56,453 nt of DNA, from the NCBI GenBank assembly GCA_020053305.1, contig JAGVNJ010000044.1, positions 1 to 56,453 on the forward strand, written 5' to 3'. This DNA is from Candidatus Edwardsiibacteriota bacterium. GTDB taxonomy: Bacteria; Edwardsbacteria; AC1; EtOH8. This document shows positions 17,495-24,667 of this stretch, piece after piece. The position numbers and the translations under genes are program-made. The notes under the pieces were generated by a model. The model ran no database searches. It was given only the letters and a program-made list of their open reading frames with translations, and was not told the origin of the DNA. How positions within the stretch are numbered: position 1 is the first letter of the stretch; the number at the start of each line of letters is the position of its first letter.

Positions 17495-18059
17495 TGGCTT
17501 GTTCTCCTCCTGATTTAAATACATAGGCATTGACCGTGAAATCGGCCTTAATGGTACGTATTGGATCATTATTGGGGTTAATTTTTATATTTGATGAAAT
17601 TACAATTCTTGACAAATTTCCCAGTTTGGCCATAAATCTGGTGATCTGGTCAAAATTGCCTATAACCGACATGTCGACCGGAACGGCCGCCGAGAGCTGA
17701 GTGGCGGAGGCCAGTTTGCCGGGCTTGAACACTAGGAACCTCACCCCCGATTCGATCCCGGCATTGGTGATCTTTTTAAGCAAGCCGGGAATCTCGCTAT
17801 CGGCGGGCAACAGCTCCTGGGCCTGGTCCCATTTTTTCTCCAGGGCTTTATACTGCTCCTCCAATTCGGGGAGCCTGGCCACGGCTGCCCGGACCTGCTC
17901 AAGCTCCTGACGCTGCTTGGCCTCCTGAGCGGAAAGCTCCTGAATCCGTTTCTGGGACGGCTGATAGCTGAATTTGAAGAATAATCCGGCGATGATCAGG
18001 CCGAACAGTATCAAGCCGATGGTTATTTGGATCTTGGGATCTTTGATATCTATGCTCAT
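17463..18059 (-). CDS. pilO: Pilus assembly protein PilO
   Basis: Bitopic inner-membrane protein: one transmembrane helix (about 12-30), a coiled-coil stalk (about 33-85, many Gln/Glu/Lys heptads) and a ferredoxin-like periplasmic domain. It pairs with PilN on the periplasmic side to couple the motor platform to PilP and PilQ. The start codon overlaps the pilN stop by 4 bases and the 3' end overlaps pilP by 32 bases, typical of this operon. Confidence 0.93.
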   Translation of the reverse strand: MSIDIKDPKIQITIGLILFGLIIAGLFFKFSYQPSQKRIQELSAQEAKQRQELEQVRAAVARLPELEEQYKALEKKWDQAQELLPADSEIPGLLKKITNAGIESGVRFLVFKPGKLASATQLSAAVPVDMSVIGNFDQITRFMAKLGNLSRIVISSNIKINPNNDPIRTIKADFTVNAYVFKSGGEQASAKAKTSRTR

Positions 18060-18706
18060 TTTGACCCCTTTCCGGCTGTTTGGCCAGTCGTTTCCGCAGG
18101 GCTGCCAGGTTTGTTCGGGTTTTCGGTATATTTTGAGGTAATGGAGAATTTCACCAGTTCCTTTCCTTCGGATTCGGCCTTGGAGGTCTGGGTTAGTTCA
18201 ACATTGCTAAAATAGCCTGATTCCTTCAGCCGGTCCATAAAATCAGCCACTATCAGGTTGGAGAAAGTCATCCCCTCCAGGTAGATCAGGTCCTTCTCAT
18301 CCTTCATGCTGGTAAGCCATAGGTAATCCGGCAGGGCATGGCTCAATTGATCCAATAAGGTAACGGTATAGAACCGGGTTTTATCAATTGAGGCTATTTC
18401 ATTCAGCTTGGTGTTCACATCGGCCTGTTTTTTAAGATAATCATCCACCAATCGCTTGGGCCCGGCCAGCTTGGTCAGTTCCTCGCTATAGCCCTTGATC
18501 TTGGATTCCAAGCTGGCGATCTGGGCCTTCTGGGAGATCATTGTCAATACTATGACCGCCAGCACAATGACCACTCCCAGAACGCTGGCCAGGATGCCGA
18601 CGTTGAAGGGAAGCTTGGGAAATGAAAAGCTGACCCCGGCTCCGGCCGGTTTGGCTCCGGCCACTCTTTCTACCTTGCGATCCCGGATTAAGTTAATCTG
18701 TATCAT
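18056..18706 (-). CDS. pilN: Pilus assembly protein PilN
   Basis: The N-terminal INLI motif, which docks into PilM, is at residues 4-7. A transmembrane helix (about 35-58), coiled coil (about 60-90) and a periplasmic domain with 'LDQLSHALPDYLWLTS' and 'F..L..SGYFSNVELT' follow, all standard PilN features. The ATG directly follows the pilM stop. The C-terminus is Gly/Thr/Lys-rich. Confidence 0.94.
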   Translation of the reverse strand: MIQINLIRDRKVERVAGAKPAGAGVSFSFPKLPFNVGILASVLGVVIVLAVIVLTMISQKAQIASLESKIKGYSEELTKLAGPKRLVDDYLKKQADVNTKLNEIASIDKTRFYTVTLLDQLSHALPDYLWLTSMKDEKDLIYLEGMTFSNLIVADFMDRLKESGYFSNVELTQTSKAESEGKELVKFSITSKYTENPNKPGSPAETTGQTAGKGSK

Positions 18707-19756
18707 CTATTTTACCTCCCTAAGCCCCAGGCCGATGGCCAGGGTCAAGATGGGGGAAACTTTTTCGCTGGCTACGGCTCCGAACAGGCCCGGATCATAG
18801 CTGATTTTTTGCAAGGGATTTACTATCTCCACCGGGATCCCGAACCTCTCCTTAAGATGCTCCTGAAGCGATGGGATCAGGGCCCCTCCGCCCGACAGAT
18901 ATATCCGGCTCATCCTCTCGCCCCCGCCGGACATGGCCAGGAAGGAGAGAGTCCTCTCTATAGAGGAGGCGAAATCGTCGGAGAAGGACTGGAACACCGA
19001 GGCGGCCGATTCCTGGCTGACATCGGACACCGTCTCGCCCTTGATCAGCTCGGTGGCCTGCTCGTAGGAGATCCCCAGGTTCTTCTGTATCAGCTGCAGG
19101 CAGGAGTTGCTGGCCATCGGCAGGTCCCTGGTGAAATACGGCACGCCGTTCTTGACGAAATTGATGTTGGTGTTGTCGGCCCCGATATTGACCAGGGCGA
19201 TTATCTCGTCGGCCGGCATCTCATAGTTGGCCTCGAAGGCGTTCTGGACGGCAAAAGCCCCGTAATCCAACAGGATCGGGTTCAGGCCGGCCCCGGACAG
19301 CAGATCCAAATGGACGTTCACCGTCTCGTTCCGGGCCGCCACCAGCAGCACCTCCATCTGGTTGTTGCCCGAATCGGGGTTGATGATCTGGAAATCCAGC
19401 ACCACATCGGAGATCTCGAACGGCACATGCTGCTCGGCCTCCCATTTGATCCTCTCCCGGGCCTCCTGCTCCTTCATCTTGTCCATATTGATACGCTTGA
19501 CGATGACACCCCGGCCGGAGACCGCGGTTATCACATTATTGCTCTTTATCTGCCTGGTCTCTAAAAGGGTCCGGATGGTGTCGATGACCAGGGTCCGGTC
19601 CATGATCTCGCCCTCGACGATGGCCTCCGGCAGCAGCGGCGCGATGCCGTAGTTGAGCAGTGCCAGCCCCTTGCCGGTCTTCTGGATCTCGACGACCTTT
19701 ATCTGGCTGCTGCCTATGTCCAAACCTATGGTGGCTGGTTTTTTTCCAAAAAGCAT
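18707..19756 (-). CDS. pilM: Pilus assembly ATPase-fold protein PilM
   Basis: Actin-like cytoplasmic protein that binds the PilN N-terminus. Visible features: 'IGLDIGSSQIKVVE' phosphate loop near the N-terminus, 'IKWEAEQHVPFEISDVVLDFQI', 'LVNIGADNTNINFV' and 'IYLSGGGALIPSLQEHL' nucleotide-binding segments. The 349-aa length is typical. GAGG lies 9-10 bases before the ATG. First structural gene of the pil operon, 57 bases after a small HTH gene on the same strand. Confidence 0.95.
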   Translation of the reverse strand: MLFGKKPATIGLDIGSSQIKVVEIQKTGKGLALLNYGIAPLLPEAIVEGEIMDRTLVIDTIRTLLETRQIKSNNVITAVSGRGVIVKRINMDKMKEQEARERIKWEAEQHVPFEISDVVLDFQIINPDSGNNQMEVLLVAARNETVNVHLDLLSGAGLNPILLDYGAFAVQNAFEANYEMPADEIIALVNIGADNTNINFVKNGVPYFTRDLPMASNSCLQLIQKNLGISYEQATELIKGETVSDVSQESAASVFQSFSDDFASSIERTLSFLAMSGGGERMSRIYLSGGGALIPSLQEHLKERFGIPVEIVNPLQKISYDPGLFGAVASEKVSPILTLAIGLGLREVK

Positions 19757-19813
19757 TTTGAGTTTACCTCACTTTATCGGTTATTATCAAACCAATTGAT
19801 TTTTCAGCCCGGT

Positions 19814-20008
19814 TTACCAGCCCAATTCGCCAATAAATTTCTGGATCTCGCTTCCCTTGATCAGCCAGCGCCGGCCGACCTTTTTGCCCGGGAGATTTTT
19901 TACGCCCAAATGTTTGCGCACCGTCTGGTCGGTAACCGCCAAGATCTTGGCCGTCTCCGAAACGGTGTATAATTTCCCGGAATCTATTTCTTTTGGGGAT
20001 ACAGGCAT
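19814..20008 (-). CDS. Small excisionase-like helix-turn-helix protein
   Basis: A 64-residue DNA-binding protein of the excisionase/MerR-like winged-helix type: 'LYTVSETAKILAVTDQTVRKHL' followed by 'PGKKVGRRWLIKGSEIQKFI', matching the AlpA/Xis-like domain fold. ATG 20008 has GAGG six bases upstream; an in-frame TTG lies 15 bases earlier. It sits directly ahead of pilM on the same strand, so it may regulate the pilus operon rather than excision. No integrase is nearby. Confidence 0.8.
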   Translation of the reverse strand: MPVSPKEIDSGKLYTVSETAKILAVTDQTVRKHLGVKNLPGKKVGRRWLIKGSEIQKFIGELGW

Positions 20009-20141
20009 ATTTACCTCGCTCAAGAATGAAGTATCGGTAAGTATATATAACTATAGACAAAGCTACCTTTAGACATTTTATTCATTTTGTTCATATTTGT
20101 CAAGAACTTTTTTTATTTTTTTTATTTTTTTATTTTTTCTC

Positions 20142-20170
20142 TTGACATAATCACTAAGTTGCACTATACT
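20142..20170 (+). promoter_or_regulatory. Promoter of small lipoprotein gene
   Basis: TTGACA (20142-20147), 17-bp spacer, TATACT (20165-20170), preceded by a long T-rich tract (about 20108-20139) that could act as a curved UP-like region. Start expected near 20177, leader about 55 bases. Confidence 0.82.
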
Positions 20171-20231
20171 ATCAAATTGATAAGGGCACTTAAAGGGATA
20201 ATTCAACAAACCAAATATTTTGGAGGTTACC

Positions 20232-20642
20232 ATGAAAAAGTTAATTTCCCTGATTTTCATAGCCTTGTTGACAGTGGTGGGCTGTAGCACAATCACTCCG
20301 GCACCGGAGTTGATTATCACAAACGTTACTCCTCCGGGCGGCGGCGGCGGAGCTCTAACAATCTATTTTAGAAGTACAAATTACGTTGACGCGATATTGA
20401 CAAAACGGACAACCACCTTTACCGATACTATCGGCACTGCAGCTGTAGTAGAAAGCTATAATATCGCAGGTTATATCCCTGGAGGGGCCGGCAATGACAG
20501 CGCCTCCTCTTATTCCTATACCTTCACCCCCTCTTATCCGGCCATGGGGGCAGGCGCCTCGGTTCAGGTCACTTTCACCGGGACCGATGCCTACGGTTAT
20601 AACAAAGTCTTTACAGTTACCACCCCAAAAATCTGGTATTGA
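20232..20642 (+). CDS. Small predicted lipoprotein, unknown function
   Basis: A 136-aa protein with a lipoprotein signal peptide: basic start, hydrophobic core and lipobox VVGC (Cys 18). The mature part is rich in Thr, Tyr, Ser and Gly with a five-Gly run near residue 39, suggesting a small beta-sandwich. GGAGGT lies 4 bases before the ATG at 20232. It is a stand-alone unit with a consensus promoter and a very strong terminator, and stands opposite the pil and nrd operons. I recognise no family. Confidence 0.8.
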   Translation: MKKLISLIFIALLTVVGCSTITPAPELIITNVTPPGGGGGALTIYFRSTNYVDAILTKRTTTFTDTIGTAAVVESYNIAGYIPGGAGNDSASSYSYTFTPSYPAMGAGASVQVTFTGTDAYGYNKVFTVTTPKIWY

Positions 20643-20652
20643 TCTATAAAAC

Positions 20653-20686
20653 AAGGAACGCCCCGGCTCCTGCCGGGGCGTTCCTT
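20653..20686. terminator. Strong GC-rich terminator
   Basis: A 15-bp perfect stem AAGGAACGCCCCGGC (20653-20667) / GCCGGGGCGTTCCTT (20672-20686) with TCCT loop. Serves the lipoprotein gene (+) and possibly nrdG (-), which converge here. Confidence 0.85.
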
Positions 20687-20707
20687 CATTATAGATGATA
20701 TTATTGT

Positions 20708-21406
20708 CTATATTCCCCTCAAAACCACCCTTTCCACCAATCCTTCCGCCCTCTTCCTCATCTCCTCCAAATATTCTTCATTATATGGCGGCAAACTACG
20801 GAGCCCCTCGTCATCGGCATTGGTTTGGACAAACTGCTGTAGTACCCACTTTTTTGCCCCTTTTATCTCCCGGGCCATGTTTTCCACCGAATCCAGGTCG
20901 TGATATTGCGGCACTATGGTGGTGCGGAACTCGTAGTCCAGCCCGGAGGACATGATCAAAGCGATGCTTTCCCTGATATTCTCCTTATTGACGGCAACCC
21001 CGCAGGCCAGGTCATAGGACCCGTCGAAGGAGGCTTTTATGTCCATGGCGATGAATTCGACCAGGCCACCGTTGATTATCCTCTTTAATTGATCCGGATC
21101 GCTGCCGTTGGTGTCCAATTTGGCCGGCAGGCCCAATCCTTTCAGTTTCGCCAGCAGGGGCATCAGTTCCTTATGGATGGTCGGCTCGCCCCCGGTGATC
21201 ACCACCCCGTCTATCCAGCCCTTCTTGCCCCTTAAAAATGATTCTATACGTTCCCAGGGGACATCGGCGATCTGCTCCGGATGCTTGACCAATATATGGT
21301 TATGGCAGAACGGGCAGCGGAAGTTGCAGCCGGGAAGAAAAACGACTGAGACGATCTTTCCGTCCCAGTCGATCAGCGAGGTTTCGATAAAGCCTTTTAT
21401 TTCCAT
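20708..21406 (-). CDS. nrdG: Anaerobic RNR-activating protein NrdG
   Basis: Radical SAM activase that installs the glycyl radical on class III ribonucleotide reductase. The motif CNFRCPFC (C27, C31, C34) binds the [4Fe-4S] cluster, followed by 'GGEPTIHKEL' (SAM-binding GGE), 'KLDTNGS' and 'DIKASFD'. The 232-aa length fits the longer NrdG/PflA-like subtype. In this genome its substrate glycine should lie in the separate 95-aa protein at 22093-22380 rather than in NrdD. It is the last gene of the nrd locus in the direction of transcription. Confidence 0.9.
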   Translation of the reverse strand: MEIKGFIETSLIDWDGKIVSVVFLPGCNFRCPFCHNHILVKHPEQIADVPWERIESFLRGKKGWIDGVVITGGEPTIHKELMPLLAKLKGLGLPAKLDTNGSDPDQLKRIINGGLVEFIAMDIKASFDGSYDLACGVAVNKENIRESIALIMSSGLDYEFRTTIVPQYHDLDSVENMAREIKGAKKWVLQQFVQTNADDEGLRSLPPYNEEYLEEMRKRAEGLVERVVLRGI

Positions 21407-21444
21407 GATTTTTTATAATTGATCAGATCAATATAATGATACCA

Positions 21445-21578
21445 AGGCCGTGAACGGCCTGATATCGGGTGGTATCTGTTTCTAACCCAGCCCTTATTTA
21501 TCCGCCGAAGCCATAGCGTAGGAGGAAGGGCTGGGTTAGAAATGCGCATCGAAGACAATCAAGGCCATTCATGGCCTT
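21445..21578. repeat. Cluster of perfect inverted repeats
   Basis: Three inverted repeats sit between the redoxin gene and nrdG: AGGCCGT-GA-ACGGCCT (21445-21460), a 17-bp perfect stem (21479-21495 with 21526-21542; arm core TAACCCAGCCCTT) around a 30-base loop, and AAGGCCAT-TC-ATGGCCTT (21561-21578). They may form one compound structured element. The long stem has no T-run, so it is more like a dispersed palindromic repeat than a terminator. Confidence 0.75.
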
Positions 21579-21606
21579 TACCTGTTGGGCGAACGCTATA
21601 CCCGGC

Positions 21607-21882
21607 TTATACCGCCGGGTCCAGGTAGGGCTTTAATTCCTTGGACAACGGGGGCCGTTTGACCCAGCGGTCCATTTCATCCTCGTTATTCAGCAGGACC
21701 ACGGTGGGGATGTCGAACACCTCGTAGAAGGCGCCTTCGGCCAAGCCGTCCACCGTATCCATGTCGAAGTAATTGAGGGGCACCTTGCCCTGGAATTCCC
21801 ACTTATCCAGGAAATAATTGATCTTCTCCATGGCCTGCTTGCAGACCTGGCAGGTGGGCCGGCCGAAAACTTTCAGTTCCAT
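21607..21882 (-). CDS. Glutaredoxin/NrdH-like thiol redoxin
   Basis: A 91-aa thioredoxin-fold protein with the N-terminal 'VFGRPTCQVCKQA' motif (CxxC at about C11/C14) and the cis-proline segment 'DIPTVVLLN'. Glutaredoxin-like proteins in class III RNR operons accompany the redoxin-dependent NrdD2 subtype, in which the redoxin rather than formate supplies electrons. Placement between the glycyl-radical gene and nrdG fits this. ATG 21882 is preferred to the in-frame TTG at 21891. No clear Shine-Dalgarno. Confidence 0.85.
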   Translation of the reverse strand: MELKVFGRPTCQVCKQAMEKINYFLDKWEFQGKVPLNYFDMDTVDGLAEGAFYEVFDIPTVVLLNNEDEMDRWVKRPPLSKELKPYLDPAV

Positions 21883-21938
21883 TATAATCAAATCTCTATA
21901 TTATTGGTTTCGATTTTAAACTTTATATTATGCCCTAC

Positions 21939-22076
21939 TGTCATTCCAGCGCCGCGCCCCGACAAAGTCGAGGCTCCGATTTCATCGGGGCCGTGGGCAG
22001 GCTGGAATCCAAAAAAGATATGCCTTTGTATGTAAGACTTTTGGACCCCTGGATTCCTTCCTTCGAAGGAATGACA
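21939..22076. mobile_element. MITE-like element with TGTCATTCC termini
   Basis: A 138-bp non-coding element bounded by inverted TGTCATTCC (21939-21947) and GGAATGACA (22068-22076), with inner inverted GGAATCC / GGATTCC and several internal palindromes. Elements with these ends are scattered in many bacterial genomes and behave as miniature inverted-repeat repeats. It lies between the glycyl-radical gene and the redoxin gene. No flanking target duplication was established by eye. Confidence 0.65.
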
Positions 22077-22092
22077 AAGCCGAGAAAACAGC

Positions 22093-22380
22093 TTAGGCTA
22101 TCTGGGAGTGGTAGCGGTCCTTGAGCTCGCCCAGCTTGCCCTTGTTCCAGCCCTCGACGATGGTGAAATAGCCGGTGACCCGGGTGATGTGATTGACGTC
22201 GCGGCCGCCCACGGTCTGGCTTTTGATGGTGGCCCAGTCGTGCTTGGCGACGGCCTCGGCGCTGCAGCGCACCTTGACCCCGTGCTTCTTGTTGCGGATG
22301 ATTACATCCCCGCCCTCTTCGGTGAAGTCGTAGATGTGCTTTTCGGCGCTAAGTTTGTCTTTCAGTTCCTGCAGTTCCAT
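22093..22380 (-). CDS. Stand-alone glycyl-radical subunit of class III RNR
   Basis: A 95-aa protein whose last 32 residues are the C-terminal glycyl-radical loop of NrdD: HITRVTGYF (Gly70 is the predicted radical site), then WNKGK and LKDRYH. The first 60 residues (charged, 'YDFTEEGGDVIIRNKKHGVKV') do not resemble NrdD. AGGAG lies about 9 bases before ATG 22380, so it is an intended start, not a fragment. NrdD at 24668-27097 ends where this piece should begin. By analogy with GrcA/YfiD, the stand-alone glycyl domain for pyruvate formate-lyase, this should dock onto NrdD after activation by NrdG. The domain call is firm, the partnership inferred. Confidence 0.85.
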   Translation of the reverse strand: MELQELKDKLSAEKHIYDFTEEGGDVIIRNKKHGVKVRCSAEAVAKHDWATIKSQTVGGRDVNHITRVTGYFTIVEGWNKGKLGELKDRYHSQIA

Positions 22381-22401
22381 GATGTTTATCTCCTTTTGTT
22401 G

Positions 22402-22515
22402 GGGCAATTCATGAATTGCCCTTACGTTATTAGTTTCTATATTCTGTTGGGACACGGCATACCGTGCCCTTACTTGTTTACGACGGAGTGGGCGGGTTTT
22501 AAAGCCCGCCCAACT
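22402..22515. repeat. Three successive GGGC...GCCC palindromes
   Basis: Upstream of the glycyl-radical gene: GGGCAATTC-AT-GAATTGCCC (22402-22421), a GGG(A)CACGG / CCGTGCCC hairpin (22449-22469) and GGGCGGG / CCCGCCC (22490-22511). The first two end in GCCC-TTAC, so they look like members of one dispersed palindrome family differing only in the inner arms. Confidence 0.7.
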
Positions 22516-22519
22516 CCTA

Positions 22520-22618
22520 TTAACGAAGGAAGAGAGCCAAAATAGCTGCCAATGCAAGCAAAATTCTGGCAATGTTAACATCTATCTTAACCTCAACCTT
22601 CTTCTCGTTCCTCTTCAT
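22520..22618 (-). CDS. 32-aa single-span membrane micropeptide
   Basis: A very short gene: ATG at 22618, TAA at 22522-22520. The product has a charged N-terminal half (MKRNEKKVEVKIDVN) and one hydrophobic helix (IARILLALAAILALFL) ending in Arg. AGGGG lies 8 bases before the ATG. This charged-then-hydrophobic layout is characteristic of regulatory membrane micropeptides. It lies between the creD-like gene and the glycyl-radical gene on the same strand. No homologue is recognised; the reading rests on composition and the ribosome site. Confidence 0.55.
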   Translation of the reverse strand: MKRNEKKVEVKIDVNIARILLALAAILALFLR

Positions 22619-22703
22619 TATATTTACCCCTGAAAAGGTCCGAGGGCCCCCAGACCGTTTGTGGTTTGGGTTTTACTTTATTTATCGTGGCGTTGCAACC
22701 ACG

Positions 22704-22733
22704 CTAATGTTATTGTCCGGACAACAACATTAG
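22704..22733. repeat. 30-bp near-perfect palindrome
   Basis: Fifteen-base half-sites meeting at CC|GG with one mismatch (14 of 15 pairs). With no loop it could be a dimeric protein-binding site or a cruciform-forming repeat. Confidence 0.7.
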
Positions 22734-22821
22734 TTCGGATATTCAAAAACAGTTTAGCCTCCCGCTTGGTCTGTTTTCACAGACGGCGGCTCAGCGACTA
22801 ATAATTGAACACCCTTAAGCC

Positions 22822-22882
22822 GGAGTTAAGAACTCCAACCCCGCGTGTCTTAAGCACGCGTATCTTAAACTCCATCCGGAGT
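22822..22882. repeat. Array of three small hairpins
   Basis: GGAGTT-AAG-AACTCC, CGCGTG-TCTTAAG-CACGCG and ACTCC-ATCC-GGAGT occur in series, separated by short TTAA-containing linkers, making a regular three-hairpin unit. Confidence 0.65.
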
Positions 22883-22928
22883 ATAAGGTTCATGTAAAGA
22901 ACAATTACTCTAGCCCAATTAATTTCCT

Positions 22929-22971
22929 GGATTGCTTCGCTTGTCCTGCACAGCTGTCCCCTCGCAATGAC
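22929..22971. repeat. Dispersed 'GGATTGCTTC...CTCGCAATGAC' element
   Basis: Starts GGATTGCTTCGC and ends CTCGCAATGAC, the ends of a palindromic element that is widespread in bacteria. A second, diverged copy lies at 56153-56195. Confidence 0.6.
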
Positions 22972-23061
22972 TCATCCCTTCCCGCATCGGGAAGGGGCAG
23001 GGGTTAGGTCCGTGCGAAGGCCCTTCGCTACTGTCCTCTGTCCCCTGTATCCTGTATCCCG

Positions 23062-23407
23062 GTATCAACCTTTCCCAAAAAACTGCTTATCCCAGTCTAT
23101 CCTGGCCGTAAACTGCATCACCACGAACAGTCTTTCCTCACCGAACTCATCCCTCGTTCCCTTCTCTTCGCAAGAGAAGGGGCAGGATTGAGTTGGTCAG
23201 TTATCAGGTCTTCCCCAAAAACTGCTTATCCCAGTCTATCCTGGCCGTAAACTGCATTACCACGAACAGTCTTTCCTCACCGAACTCATCCCTCGTTCCC
23301 TTCTCTTCGCAAGAGAAGGGGCAGGATTGAGTTGGTCAGTTATCAGGTCTTCCCCGAAAACTGCTTGTCCCAATCAATCCTGGCCGTGAACTGCATGACC
23401 ACGAACA
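23062..23407. repeat. 139-bp tandem repeat derived from creD-like 3' end
   Basis: Two full 139-bp units (about 23062-23200 and 23201-23339) are followed by a third partial copy (about 23340-23407) that is the real 3' end of the creD-like gene. Over the shared 69 bases copy 2 and the gene differ at about six positions. The other half of each unit contains a CTTCTCTT/AAGAGAAG hairpin. The tail of the gene was thus copied downstream twice with that hairpin. Confidence 0.85.
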
Positions 23408-24575
23408 GCGTGGCAATGCAGCAGATGGTGATGGCCAGTCCGGTGTAGCCCTCCCAGAAGAAGGCGTAGGAAAAGAACACCAGATACACCAGCTGGGCCA
23501 GGGCCGTCTCCACCAGGGCAAAGCGGGCCCCGGCCACGATCCGCATGTAGGACACCGCCAGGAACACCGACACCGCCGCGCTGATGAAGAACGCCAGGTA
23601 GATGTCGGCATGGTCCGCCAGGTAGGCCATCAGCAGGTGGAAGGCGAAGAACGACGCGGCCAGGAAGAAGTAATGCATGGGGTGCAGCTTGATGCCGCGC
23701 AGGGTGGTGATGATGAACACCAAAAAGAAGAACAGGAACAGCGATACCGGGGCGAAGAAGCTGATCTTGCTGACGAAGGGGCCGGGGTTTATCTTCTTGG
23801 GCATCTCCATGCCGATCTGGATCCCGGAGATCAGGTTGGTGTACTGCCAGTCCAGATCCCATCCCCCGCCCTTCTTGGCCTTGGCGGTGGGCGAGATGGC
23901 GTTCTCCGGGAAATCTATCCGCCCGAAATCGGTGGTCATGGCCAGCCGGAAATTGCGGATCTGCGAGATATTGTCGCCGAAGACATACCACCACTGGTCC
24001 AGCCCCTGGGAGCGGTAGGCCACCCGCACCTGGGCGGTCTCGCCGGGCTTCAGCCGGATCCATTTACTGATCTTGCCGTCGGTGGGCACCAGTTCCTTTT
24101 CCGGCAGGCCGTTGACCGAGATGGCGAAATCGTCGTAGCTGCCGTCCCGGGAGGGGAAGGAATACTGGAAGCAGAGCTGGCGGGCATCCTGGGTGCTGTT
24201 GATCAAACCGTAGGTGCCGTCGAAATCCACCTGGTAGGTGGAATACCACAGCAGGCCCTTCTTGCGGTGGTTCAGCCTCAGGTCGGCCCTGATGTCGCTG
24301 GATTCCAGGTTCAGGTAGTAATCGGACAGACTGGTCCTGGTTTCGGTGACGGTCTTGCCCCCCTCGGTGGTCCTGACCACCTTCTGCTCCTGCTTGACCT
24401 GGTAGAACACCAGCGGCGCGCTCTGGCGCTGGGGGGTGCCCCACAGCTGGCCCACCGCCCGTTTGAGCTTGTTGTCCTGGGAGTTGGTGCGGTCCGCCGT
24501 GACCCCGCCCAAGATCACCCAGGCCATGGCGGTGCAGAAGAAGACGAAGACGATGGCGGCTATCTTTTTGGCCAT
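23343..24575 (-). CDS. CreD-like inner-membrane protein
   Basis: Membrane protein of the CreD family (in E. coli part of the CreBC regulon; biochemical role unknown). One N-terminal transmembrane helix (about 3-22), a large periplasmic beta-rich domain (about 25-265), then five to six transmembrane helices with the family motif 'LRGIKLHPMHYFFLAASFF' and the terminal 'RIDWD'. ATG 24575 is preceded by GAGGTG and gives 410 aa; longer in-frame readings run into the intergenic region. It sits directly after nrdD on the same strand, an unusual neighbour. Its 3' end is duplicated downstream in tandem. Confidence 0.85.
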   Translation of the reverse strand: MAKKIAAIVFVFFCTAMAWVILGGVTADRTNSQDNKLKRAVGQLWGTPQRQSAPLVFYQVKQEQKVVRTTEGGKTVTETRTSLSDYYLNLESSDIRADLRLNHRKKGLLWYSTYQVDFDGTYGLINSTQDARQLCFQYSFPSRDGSYDDFAISVNGLPEKELVPTDGKISKWIRLKPGETAQVRVAYRSQGLDQWWYVFGDNISQIRNFRLAMTTDFGRIDFPENAISPTAKAKKGGGWDLDWQYTNLISGIQIGMEMPKKINPGPFVSKISFFAPVSLFLFFFLVFIITTLRGIKLHPMHYFFLAASFFAFHLLMAYLADHADIYLAFFISAAVSVFLAVSYMRIVAGARFALVETALAQLVYLVFFSYAFFWEGYTGLAITICCIATLFVVMQFTARIDWDKQFSGKT

Positions 24576-24667
24576 GATCGCACCTCGGAATGAATTTTGA
24601 ATATCGAATGCAGAATATTGAATCGACTTTGCCTGCTTCTGAATTCTGTCTTCAATATTCTTTAGGT

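Larger units (their letters stand above)
22619..23061. other. Gene-free, repeat-rich stretch of nrd locus
   Basis: No gene is visible. The interval carries a CGTGG/CCACG hairpin (about 22686-22705), the palindromes listed separately, and GC-rich direct/inverted fragments such as TCCCTTCCCG/CGGGAAGGG near 22977-22996. The composition is that of accumulated small dispersed repeats. Confidence 0.5.

Noticed and set aside
20078-20320. 80-codon minus-strand frame in the AT-rich gap near 20.1 kb
   Set aside because: Overlaps the lipoprotein gene and the promoter; Lys/Ile-rich only because of the T-tract.
22381-22580. N-terminal extension of the glycyl-radical protein
   Set aside because: It would be translated from palindromic repeat DNA and from the 32-aa gene on the same strand; ATG 22380 has a good ribosome site.
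22967-23191. Open frame across the tandem repeat
   Set aside because: It is made of repeat sequence and shows no protein-like conservation between the two repeat units.
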